A DNA stretch of 64,000 nucleotides from Acanthochromis polyacanthus. Taxonomy: Eukaryota > Chordata > Actinopteri > Pomacentridae. Under the pieces are notes generated by a model. The model was not told the DNA's origin. It was given only the letters and a program-made list of their open reading frames with translations, and ran no database searches. Positions 1-62,600 of the stretch are shown here, one piece after another (position 1 is the stretch's first letter; every line of letters begins with the position of its first letter). Both the position numbers and the translations under genes were made by a program. The stretch is from the NCBI RefSeq assembly GCF_021347895.1, contig NC_067120.1, positions 20,011,361 to 20,075,360 of the forward strand. The letters run 5' to 3'.

Positions 1-1434
1 ATTCACTACTTAATAATACATCAAAAAATACATGAAAATGCATTTAGTATGGACATATTGACCGGCAACAAAGCATGCTGTGCTGGCATGGGTTAGATGA
101 ACTAAATGAAGAGTGGCACAGGTGGAGCAGCAGAGGGAGAAAGGAAGAAATCACATCACTCAAAATCACACAACATTTGTGACACGTTCACTATTCGAGT
201 CACAAATTTCATGAAAGACCAGTTCGCTGCAGAGGACGAAATGAACTGTCAGTGGAACAGCTGGTGGAACAGCTGGACAAACAATCTGAACTCAAGGTGG
301 ACTCAGTCGATTTCAAATGAAGTTTGGTGCTAAAAGTGTGGATTTTCAGACTTTCTATTATTTTAAAGTCTAACAGCATTTCTTGTCCCTGTTGGCTGAA
401 AAGTAGACTGCGAGTAGAGATGAGGACAGATTCTAAAAGTATTTGTATGGATGCAGTTGCTCATCACTGGCACATTTAAGTGATTTGTGGCGTCCATCAA
501 CTTCCGAGTATCTTGGATTTTTTTAAATTCCAGAGCAGTCGATAAGTTTAAATCTGGAATAAAGATGAACAAAAAAAAAATCTATAGCTACAACAAACTT
601 AACAATAACAATGTGTCTTACCAATTTCTCAAATACAGTCAATGCAATTTGCTTCTTTTTTTTTTGATTTTATGATTACCACATAGTACGGTTGAGTAAA
701 CTATACATTTCAGTAGTCAAAAGTTCTCACTCTGCAGGTTGCTGATGGTGGGAACATCTTCTGTTGCACCCAACTCTGTCACATTACCTATTGTAGACTA
801 TGATACTGTCTTGTCTAGTATCTTTATGGCTGTCACATGATCACTTGTCATTTTACTCATAGTCTGCTTTGCTTGAGACAAATGTCTTTTAGCATGAATA
901 ACTTTTTATCACACTTTTGCTCTTCATTTCTGTCACAGTACAGCGCTCCTCTGAAAACACAACGTTCCGCCCTACCATTAATGTTCAATAACTGTGAGAC
1001 AAGCAGGTCACCTTGTACGGCAACTTTAGGGCGTTTAGTGGAGTCCTCTAACTGAAAGCAAAACTTCAACTGCCAGTGAAGACAGTGAAATACGATGAAA
1101 AACACCAAGACAAGTGAGTAAGTAAAGCTTGAGTTGAGATTCTTTTGTTCCTGACTTGAAGAATGAAGTGTCAGGCTTGGCTTTCTCATCTTTTCAAGTG
1201 GTTTTAGTTGCAACTTGAACCAGTTTTCTCTCTAAGATTTAAGATAAACTGTGATTCTATACTGTTAATTCTACAACACTCCTCTCATTTACTCTAATAA
1301 TTGGGTTTCTTCCAGTTAATCTCTTTCCACATGGGACAACAGCTGTTATAATCACCCCTCTCTCAAAGTGGACAGACGGAGGATGAATTTCTGAGAATCC
1401 CATTAATCTTATCTTATCAGTGTCACGATTAGCA

Positions 1435-1644
1435 TTAAATGACAACCAGAAAGAGAGCGTAAGAGAGAAAAGAGAGAGCAATCGTCAGAACAAACACCAC
1501 CGCACTCCAAACGTGGAGGAGGGGCACCTCTCGCCAGTCTCCTAGCAAGCCGATCCGCCCCTCACCGGTGGTAATGACTTCCTCTGTCTGTGGACGAGTA
1601 TAATGTGCAGAGGAAGAGTCTGTCAGAGGCTTCAGAGGATCCAC
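1435..1644 (-). other. Short ORF with a predicted membrane segment (unassigned)
   Basis: 69 codons: MDPLKPLTDSSSAHYTRPQT, then a hydrophilic stretch and a hydrophobic run VWSAVVFVLTIALSFLSYAL ending LVVI. No upstream regulatory signal or homology recognised; it lies in the ap3b2 intron and may be chance. Confidence 0.1.
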
Positions 1645-2412
1645 TGATCCTCACAGCCTTAGAAGCCACAACATGGGGCGCTCAGTTTCAGCAGCGACAC
1701 TGAGACTTACACTGGTGTTGTTTTTGCTCTTTAGCTACTAATCCTGTACATCACAAATGACTGTCAGCCATTTTTCAAAGCATGCTGTGGGTTTTTACAT
1801 GGATTTACGCCTTCTTCTTCAGCATTGTTCTTTAATCGTTTTTGATATACTAATATTTTGGCATTGCTGTTAGCTCTGCAAAAAAAAAAAAAAAAAAATC
1901 CAAAACTATAGAAAAATTTTAGCTTCAAGTTGTAATTCTGCTGAACACTACTTGAAAATGGATTGCACCAGATTTGTAGCAGATTAGTCAGCAACAAGAA
2001 TTAAACTTAATTAATATGAAATGCTTAGCATATGTGAAGTTAAAACACATAAAAGTGCCAGATCTGACTAATTCGTTTGTTTTTATGTCTTCATGCAGCA
2101 GCACTAATTCATAACTTATTCAAATAATCTGTTGATCATGAGCTCAACTGAACGATAAGAAGAATCAGACTAATTCCTGGGTAGGTTTTCTGTGGGTCAG
2201 ATGAGGAAGAATCTGGGGAGCCAATGAAATCACAATGTGAGGGATGATCTCCTTAAACATGACATTTTGGGCAATATTTGTGCAATACTTCTGTCACTGA
2301 AATATGAAATCCTCTTTTAAGATGCATGCATAAGATCATAGATAAATGTGCATATACAGTAACATCGGTCACTGACTATGGAAAACTTCTTTATTTGTTT
2401 TACTGTAGTTAT

Positions 2413-2815
2413 TACTCTGCCAAGAAATGCAGCAAAGTTATGTGACAATCGGCGTACGTTTGTCTATCTGTTGATCTGTTTGTAACATTACTCAAAAATT
2501 AATTTGGATGAATTTTTCAGGGAAGATCAGAAATGACACAAGGACCAAATGATTAGATTTTGGCAGTGACGCAGCTTATAGTCTGGATCCATGGACTTGT
2601 TAAAAATTTCTGTATCATTGCGAGATTGAAGCACAGTGTCGCTGTAACTATGACGACAAGTGAACGCTACGTCAGCTGCCTGCTGACGATCACATGATTG
2701 TGATCCTACTACAAGTCTATCGCTGCGGACTTATCAGGACTTATCTGTCGGAAATCATGCAAGGACTGAGCAGCGTTGGTGGAGTTCTGCGCTCTCTGAT
2801 TGCTTTTCTTGCTTT
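2413..2815. repeat. Interspersed fish repeat
   Basis: Contains TGTTTGTAACATTACTCAAA, ATTAGATTTTGGCAGTGACG and GGTGGAGTTCTGCGCTCTCT, strings typical of a dispersed fish repeat whose consensus carries GGCGGAGGTCTGCGCTCTC. Non-coding; class uncertain. Confidence 0.5.
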
Positions 2816-4472
2816 TTTGTTATCTTTGTTATGGCCTGTCTACTTTGTGTAGCACCTTGAAACATTACTAATATTAGTGTGTTAATAGTTATTAAATGTT
2901 GAAAAATATTGGTAATTTTTTAAAATGCCATTTTATAAATTGCTAAATTTAACAAATAATTAAATAATTAGTTGCAATTTTATTGAGATTTCAACAGCTG
3001 CTGTGGTTTACAATTTAAAAACTGTAAGCAAAGACCAGAGAGAAGCCTTCTCAATCTTAAATCTGGTGTAGAAAGGCTTCAGAGCTGTTGGGTGAGCTGT
3101 CAATTAACGGTGGCAAGACCTCAGAATGACGCCACGAGCTAATGTGATTCGATAGCTGCCAGGCCACAATAAGAGAAGCCAAACTGGGGGATGGTATTAC
3201 AAACCTCGTTGCAGCAGTGAGCCATACTGTGAGGAAATAAATCTAATGTCAGAACTTCGATTTTTAAAACAGTACCTGTTTACAGCTAAATTACCACATG
3301 ACATTTTTCCAATCACAAATTAAAAGCAGGAAATATGTTTACTGTCTTAAATTGATTTTAAGTCTGTGTAAGGGAAGTGAATATCAGTCTGGAAATGGAA
3401 CAAATCGAACTGGAAGTGAATAAAAAGCTTTGAAAAATGGACAACAGTCATATAATTTTTTTTACTTCATTGGCTATCTAAAATGCCCTGAACTCTTGAT
3501 CTGTTCTTTTAGAACCTCGTCTCTTTAGTAACACCAGTCAAATCAAAATAAAATGAACCTTTGGCCTCATCTTGAAATCTGCATCACAAGGAAAACGACA
3601 AGTTAACACTTGACATGGAATATTAGGCTGTGACTTAAAAAGCTCTACTATCAACATAAAATATAACACATGACAACAAAATCAAACCTTGAGGTTGAGT
3701 CTTGATTTTGACAAAGAAGTCACACACTCAAGTTTTGATTTTCTGTCTATTTAAAACACACTGTTGCTTATAAACCGATGGCACATGGAGTGAATGGATG
3801 GAGAAGAAGAGGAGGCTCTGGAGTGTTAGCATGAGGCTCTACAGGAAAATACACAGTGTCCTCTTAAAAGACTGCATTTAACTTGTGTTTCTGCTTGAAA
3901 AATTTGGAATGATTGGACCAAAATGAAATTCACTGGTTACATATGCATGTTACCCCTCAGTTTGCATGTGCTATGGGCTCAAACAACAGTTAGAAGTGAC
4001 TTGGATGGGGCGAGTGAGCTGCTGCTGCCGAACAGAACAAGTGCAGCAGAGAGGACGAGAGCAGCTGAACTAAATGTTTTCATATGATTTCAGTCTTGTG
4101 AAATTTAAACTTTCCTTCGAACATTTTCTCATATCAAACTAATCCTCTTTTCTCCTTTCTGACTCATTCTCCTCCATGGAGGGGCGAGTTGTTAATCACC
4201 ATCCATTTGGAGGTTTATGAAGGCCAACAAGGATGCATGTTACTGATGAGCTGTTGATGTTAATGGGCTGTAAGTGAATGAATGATGGTCAGTGAAAGAG
4301 GAATCAATGTTATATTGGAGTTAGTGTGAGGCTCTGGTGACTCTGTCCAACCCCTCTGAGGCACTGCTCTGGGGAGGGAGCAACCCTCGCTCCCTTCCAT
4401 CTTTTGGGGCCCCCAGAGGGCCCCTGTGTCTCTGTAAGTTACTGTTCCCACTGCACGCACAGACTCCTTCAC

Positions 4473-56378
<51,906 letters not shown>

Positions 56379-56580
56379 CACCGAGGCTTTCGCTGTCTTT
56401 TCTCTCTCTGTGTGTGTTTTTTTTCCTCTCGCCCTCACAGAGCAGCGATGGAGATTTAGTGCAGGAGGCAGCAGGATATGCAGCTCTTAAAGGCGCACAC
56501 ACAGACCTTATCTCCGGGCGACGGTGGTGGTGATGCTGCGGTCACGTGACTGGCAGAGATTGTTGTCATGGATGTGCGCA
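56379..56580 (-). promoter_or_regulatory. ap3b2: ap3b2 5' untranslated region and promoter side
   Basis: GC-rich compared with flanking introns, with several CpGs and a CT/GA-rich stretch just upstream of the start codon. No clear TATA box. The transcription start cannot be placed from sequence alone. Confidence 0.4.
56541..56550. promoter_or_regulatory. CLEAR/E-box-like palindrome upstream of ap3b2
   Basis: GTCACGTGAC, a perfect 10-bp palindrome with a CACGTG core, about 165 bases upstream of the ap3b2 start codon. It fits the GTCACGTGAC consensus bound by MiT/TFE factors (TFEB, MITF) and also by USF. Being promoter-proximal to a lysosome-related trafficking gene makes function plausible, but this is inference. 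Confidence 0.35.
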
Positions 56581-57055
56581 GCCATGTTTGTAGTCCTTAA
56601 ACACAGAGGTCCCCTCAAGGTTCCTTCACTACGTTTACAATGATTTTTTTTTTTTACCTGAAAGCAAAGTACATTTATTTAACTACTTAAATTTTGGTAA
56701 GTACTCCATTTTCCTTTATTTATATTTTACACCCACCCATACATTGCAAAAAAGAAAACAAAACAAAACAAAAAAGAAAACAAAAGCTGTGTTTGGAATT
56801 TTCCTGTCTTATTTTATCTTTTTTTTTTTAAATGAACAAAATTACAAAAATGGCTGTGCATTTAAGCAGCTAATGTAAAATGTCATTCAAAACCTGTAAC
56901 TGTAAAGTACTATAACATTTCAATTTTTTCAAAAGAAATGTAAATGTTTTGACATAAAAATATGCAACTTATAGCCATTATCAAAACATTTAAATTTTCT
57001 TTTTAAAAATGAAATTTTATAATATTAATAATAATTTGCATATTTACCATTATAA

Positions 57056-58592
57056 ATTTTAGAAAAACTTGTTCTTAATGAAATGAACGAATTTTTAAAC
57101 TCGAAACATATTTTAGAGACTCATCAGTCTGGCTTTAGGAGGAACCACAGTACAGAGACAGCACTTTTAAAGATTTTAAACGACATCAGGTGTAATTTAG
57201 ATAACCATAAACTCACAGTCTTGGTTCTACTAGATCTAACCGCCGCCTTTGATACAGTAGACCATCACATTTTATTAAATAGACTGAGGAACCTGGTTGG
57301 CCTCTCTGGTACTGTTTTTAACTGGTTCACGTCCTACCTCACTGACCGAAGTTTCTTTGTAAGTATGGATACATGTTCCTCAGGAACCCATAAGATAAAG
57401 TGTGGGGTTCCCCAAGGGTCAATTTTAGGTCCAACTCTTTTTAATCTTTACATGCTGCCCCTTGGGGACGTCATCAGGAGGCACGGCGTCAGCTTCCACA
57501 GTTATGCTGATGATACGCAACTGTACATCGCCGTGTCTCCTGATGACACAGGGCCAATTGATGCCCTTTTGCACTGTATTTTAGACATCAACTCATGGAT
57601 GGCAGCAAACTTCCTGCAGCTCAACCGGGATAAAACAGAGGTTTTAGTTATAGGTCCTGAAGGCCAGAGAGAGAAAATTTTACCAAAGTTACAGGATTTT
57701 AAACCCTCAAAATCAGTAAAAAATCTGGGCGTGATTTTCGACTCTGAGCTCACTTTTATTCCACACATCAAAAACATAACAAAGATAGGTTTTTACCATC
57801 TCAAGAATATAGCTAGAGTCTGCCCGTTCCTCTCTCAGGCCAGTACGGAGGTGCTGATGCATGCTTTTATCTCCTGTCGTTTAGATTACTGTAATGCCCT
57901 GCTCTCTGGTCTTCCTAAAAAGACCATGCATAACTTACAATTATTACAAAATTCAGCCGCACGTGTGCTGTTGAGGACCAGAGGGCGGGAGCATATTACA
58001 CCTATCTTAAAATCGCTGCATTGGCTCCCCGTGCGCTTCAGGATCTATTTTAAGGTTCTTTTATTAGTTTATAAGTGTCTTAACTGTCTTGGGCCTTCTT
58101 ATTTGTCTGCACTACTTTTATTTTATCAACCCTCGCAGACCCTGAGGTCCTCTGGTGCTGAGTTTCTAACGATACCACAAGTTAGAACTAGAACACACGG
58201 GGAGGCGGCATTCAGTTATTATGGCCCCCGACTGTGGAACACCCTCCCAGAGAACTTCAGGGCCGCAGAGAACGTTGATGTTTTTAAAAAGAGGCTCAAG
58301 ACCCATCTTTTTAATCAGGCTTTTAACTGACTCATTTTAACTTTTATAACTTCTTAAGCTGACCTCTATTCTTACATTTTTTTATTACTATTTTATATAT
58401 AAATTTTTACTTTATACATCTTATTCTTTTATCCTCAGTTTTAGCTTCCATACCTTTTATTTATTTTTTATTTTTTATTTATTTATTTGTTTTACTGTTT
58501 TAGTCCCTCGATTTTCCAGTGTTTCCTCCTGGGGGCCTACCACACCTGGAGTTGATTCTGGTCCACTGATGGGGACCTGCTGTCTCTACCAT
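57056..58592 (+). mobile_element. 5'-truncated L2-type LINE
   Basis: Starts abruptly within reverse transcriptase (the LEKL-type block just before 57083) and continues through an open frame to 58330, then a 3' region with a T/A-rich TTTA-like tract (58440-58490) and GGGGGCCTACCACACCTGGA. Truncated at the 5' end, as is usual for LINE copies. It lies between the divergent ap3b2 and smc1b genes and abuts an hAT fragment near 58592. The 3' boundary is inferred from where hAT homology begins. Confidence 0.75.
57083..58330 (+). CDS. LINE reverse transcriptase fragment (uninterrupted, 415 residues)
   Basis: Reverse transcriptase domain: HQSGFRRNHSTETALLKILN, LLDLTAAFDTVDHHILLNRL, CGVPQGSILGPTLFNLYMLP and catalytic SYADDTQLYI, then the C-terminal block LDYCNALLSGLPKKTMHNLQ, LHWLPVRFRIYFKVLL and FSYYGPRLWNTLPENF to the stop. 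The endonuclease and the first RT motifs are missing. Clade L2 (jockey superfamily) is inferred from these conserved strings; Rex1 or CR1 relatives are the alternative. Confidence 0.85.
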   Translation: MNEFLNSKHILETHQSGFRRNHSTETALLKILNDIRCNLDNHKLTVLVLLDLTAAFDTVDHHILLNRLRNLVGLSGTVFNWFTSYLTDRSFFVSMDTCSSGTHKIKCGVPQGSILGPTLFNLYMLPLGDVIRRHGVSFHSYADDTQLYIAVSPDDTGPIDALLHCILDINSWMAANFLQLNRDKTEVLVIGPEGQREKILPKLQDFKPSKSVKNLGVIFDSELTFIPHIKNITKIGFYHLKNIARVCPFLSQASTEVLMHAFISCRLDYCNALLSGLPKKTMHNLQLLQNSAARVLLRTRGREHITPILKSLHWLPVRFRIYFKVLLLVYKCLNCLGPSYLSALLLFYQPSQTLRSSGAEFLTIPQVRTRTHGEAAFSYYGPRLWNTLPENFRAAENVDVFKKRLKTHLFNQAFN

Positions 58593-59199
58593 GCATTCTT
58601 TCAAAAACTCCCATTCGGAGAAGGGCTTCTTATCCTTTGCTATTTTGAATGCTAGCAAATAACTTGCCTTCGTGCTTGACTCTTGAATCGTAGTTTGCCA
58701 AAAGAACGTATTTTGCTGAGTCTGTAAACAGGCTGCCAACCTCTGAGCCGTAGCTGTCCGTTCTTGCGTTGACTGGTTGCTAGCGTAGTTAGCATGCTTC
58801 GTGGAAAAGTGCCGGTTGATATTGTATTCTTTAAAAACCGCAACAGTTCCATTGCAAATAAGACATACAGCCTTTGAACGGACTTCAACGAAAAAATATT
58901 TAGTAGTCCGCTCCTTCTGAAGCACTCGAAACTCACTGTCGACTTTTCTTTTCTTTCATCCACTCATTGTTATGGCAGGGCTCAATGCAGCTGCAACGTA
59001 GAAGAAGAGAAAATATACCAACAAAGGTCACTTGTGTCTGGAGCGTGACATCTAGTGGGGTCAACAGAAACGTACTGCAGGGGAAGGCCAAATGAATGTG
59101 GTCTTTACTTTAATTTCGTCAATTCTAATATTGACAAAATTATTTCACGGGCCGGATTGAAAAGCCCGGGGCCCGGGGGCCGTAGTTGGCCCATGCCTG
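58593..59199 (-). pseudogene. hAT transposase N-terminal fragment (GTF2IRD2/Charlie-like)
   Basis: On the minus strand two frames together resemble the N-terminus of hAT-derived proteins of the GTF2IRD2 / zinc-finger BED group: RKRKVDSEF-type start near 58950, TKYFFVEVRSKAVCLICNGT (CxxC of a zinc finger), YNINRHFSTKHANYASNQST (HxxxxxH partner) and KPFSEWEFLKECM, where homology ends. A frameshift lies near 58930. The outer end, CAGGCATGGGCCAACTACGG read on the minus strand ending at 59199, is a typical hAT terminal repeat. The rest of the element is missing. Confidence 0.7.
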
Positions 59200-59564
59200 A
59201 TTTAACAGCTCTGCATGCCCAGTAATGTGATCCAGGCTGTCCCTCAAAATGTCCGCCAACTGTCCACTGCTACTGTATTTCCAATATTTGTTTCATGGCC
59301 TCCATTTCTTTGTACAGATGCTGTGTGTTGGAAAAATACTTATTCCCCCATATTTATAAAAATAGATAGCATTCAATAAAGTGACACATGCTGCGTTTAT
59401 ATATTTGTTCAGTAGTATATTTGTTCGTTTGGCTAACTGACTGTTTAAAACCACTTCTTGCAAACTGCACAAGTTTCCCGCCTCTCAACATCCTGCTTCC
59501 TTTAGCTGCTCTCTGACCCTGGAGAGAGTTAGTTGTTGCATTCACCTCGGTCAGACACATTAAG
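59200..59564 (+). promoter_or_regulatory. smc1b: smc1b upstream region
   Basis: From the hAT end to the start codon: 365 bases of mixed composition without recognisable coding sequence. It presumably holds the smc1b promoter and 5' leader, so the core promoter would lie next to transposon-derived sequence. No TATA box stands out. Confidence 0.3.
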
Positions 59565-59673
59565 ATGGTTTACCTGAAACAAATTGAGGTTGAAAACTTT
59601 AAATCATGGCGGGGAAAGCAAGTTATCGGTCCGTTCATGCAGTTTAACTGTATAATTGGCACAAATGGCTCCG
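59565..59673 (+). CDS. smc1b: smc1b exon 1 (start codon)
   Basis: Residues 1-37, ATG in context taagATGG. Ends inside the P-loop, TCCG|gtaagt. Confidence 0.92.
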
Positions 59674-62600
59674 GTAAGTAAACTTTGAAAACACAAATAC
59701 TCTAGCAAGCTAAGCTTAGCTCAAGAGCCTGCTTGCTCAGTTGAATTTATATTAAGCTAGCTGCTGCCTAACTCAAAGCTCTCAATTGTCAGATAAAAGT
59801 CTGCAAGTCTTATTGTTTTGAGCTTACTTCTTTATTATTAGATGATGAACTATATGAAAATCAATGAATATATTAAAATGGGTTAATTACAAGTATATTG
59901 AGCTCGGTATATTAGTTAAAAGTTAAAACATCGTGAGTAGCCTTAATGTTAGCTAGCTTAATGTTTCTTAGCTAATTTATCATTTATGCTGTAGTGAACG
60001 CTGCGAATGTAGCTATGCTGTAAAATCACTGTAGGCAAGTCAAATGTGATGGATGCCCTGAGCTTCGCCATGGGGGAGCGGGCCACCGCTCTCCGAGTGA
60101 AGCAGCCGGAGGACCTGATCCACGGAGCCCACATCGGGCAGCCAGTGTCGGACACCACCAGTGTGGCCATACGGTTCTGCGACGACGACCAAGAAACCGT
60201 CTTCAGTCGGACCACTACTGGTTAGTATTATATGTAGAGTCGATTAAAAAAAAAAGCATTCTTTTTGTTTTACTGATGTAATAAGGCACTGACAGTTACT
60301 GAAGAAACATTGTCAGTGCATTATTACATTATACTTTCTTTACTATCATCTTTCAGTAAGCTTTAAAAATACGGTTATAAAAGTGTTGGCTGTCGTTCTC
60401 TGTTCTTTTTTTTTTTTTTTTTTTTAAATTTTTTTAATAAGAACTTGTTCCAATATAGGCATTTGAGAGGACTACCACATGTCATGTAAATAGTCCAGGC
60501 TTTTTCGTAGCTGTATGAAGTGTTGAGAATTACAATAGCTATAAATTATATTTTCTTTGTCTTTCAAAATAAATATTGTTCAAGGAAAACATTTTACAGC
60601 AACATGTCCCAGTTCTCTACATATCCACTGATCACTGTGAAAAAATGGCTGGCAAAAAACTATCCTGAGACAAAGCTTGCAGATGTTCTGCCTCAAGATA
60701 AATACAGATTTTTGTTGAATGTGTCTTAACTGCTTTTTATTGGTTTTTTTTCAGGGGCCTCCTCTGAGTATCGCATCGATGGTGTACGTGTAGCTTTGGC
60801 CAAATACATGGAGGAGCTCCGGAAGATTGGTATAGTGACCAAAGCTCAAAACTGTCTCGTGTTCCAGGTAAAATGCTATGGGACTGCACCGAAATGTATA
60901 TTAGTACTGTTAAATATGAAAATCATGGTGGGAAACAGATTTCCTGAACAATATTTGAAGTTCTACAAGATTCTGTTGTATTTCATTTTTGTCAGCCAAT
61001 TTACATCTAATAGATAGTGTTGAATGGGTATAAAGAAAAAATGATTTCATACAAGACATAGATTGAAAAACATAGGTGACATTTTTGCATTCAGCCCATA
61101 ACGACATGTTACGGTATATTGGTGGCTTTACAAAGAATAAGAAATTGCTTAAATAAATGATTGAAAATGATTATGGCAGTAAACTGTCATTTAAATAATG
61201 TATCTGTGATTGTTTAAGTTTTATCTCTATTTTTATTACTATAACAATGTATTACATAGCATGGGGGTGATAGATTTAGTCACAACTGCCTTCTAAAACC
61301 GGGTGGTAGAAATGCCTCATGAATATGTCACTCTCATGCTCGTCACCAGGGGGCAGTGGAGTCCATAGCTTTGAAGGACCCAAAGGAGAGGACCAAGATG
61401 TTGGAGTGCATCAGTCAGTCCAAGGAATTCGCTGCAGAATACCACAAGAAGAAAGAGGCTCTGCTGAAGGCCACAGAGGACACACAGTTTCACTTCAACA
61501 AGAAGAAGTCTGTCATCGTTGAGAGGAAACTGGTCTTACAGGAAAAATTAGAGGTAATGGTAACATGCAGAAACAATATGAATTTGCTGTCCATCCTGCT
61601 ATATATGCTTGTGCATCCCCATTTTAAAAATCACCAAACACAGCTAACTATTTCATCTGACAGCTACATTCATAACTACCTACAGACAAATGAAGTGTCT
61701 GTCTTAGCGCAAATGCTTGTAATGATAATGGTCGACTATCACTAAATGCTGCTGTTTCTGCTTCCTGATTCATGGGCCAGATGTGCTTTCTGAAAAAAAA
61801 GTCATCAGCCAAACTCTTTTAGAAATATTACTTTTAATCTGTGAGATACAGTGAGTGATTAGTAATCCAGTGAGTGTTGCTCTGCCAGATTTGGTAGTTT
61901 TCTGATTGTGGAGGCACCTTTTTCAGACACAACTCCTCTAGTAGTAAACAGAATGACTATTAAGTAGGTTATGGACTACAGTCCCACCTACATTGATGCC
62001 TGAATTACTGCATTTAATACATACGTAACATATTATCAGTTTGGGGGGAAAATAATTTGAATGTAACCTCACATCAAATCAAAGAATGGTTTATGTCCAA
62101 GAATCACAGCTTAACTTGTCTGGATGCTACATAACATACAAACTCTATCATGATAATTTTTAAAGACCTTACGCTTTTGTTTCCCTTGACTTTCTTCCTC
62201 TAATGGGTCTTTGTGCTTGTTTCCATCCAGGGATGTTCCCAACCACTATTTTTGTTGATGTGCTTTATGTGGAGTAAAGAAAAACAGGAAAAAACATGAT
62301 GGTGTCCTAAATTTCTGATGTGCAGTCTGTGTGATGACGAGAATGGAATCATAAACTGCATTAACTGGAGTGTTATTTTAGTTGCTGTAATTTCACTTTC
62401 CTGTTCATCTGTTGACTTCACCACACGTCATGCTGTTTCCAGGCCGAGAGATATCAGGAACTGTTGGATGATCTCCAACAAAACCGTATGCAGCTGACTC
62501 TCGCTGAGCTCTACCATAATGAAAAGCGCATCAGAGCTTCCAGTGACACCCTGAGGGACAAACAACTCGCAGCAGCTGCTAAGAACGAGACTCTGGTAAA

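Larger units (their letters stand above)
1..4472. other. ap3b2 intron 17 (partial)
   Basis: AT-rich intronic sequence. Apart from the interspersed repeat at 2413-2815, a poly-A tract at 1880-1898 and a short unassigned ORF at 1435-1644, I see nothing. No hinge exon (EWTKCSNREK-like) is visible. Confidence 0.6.
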
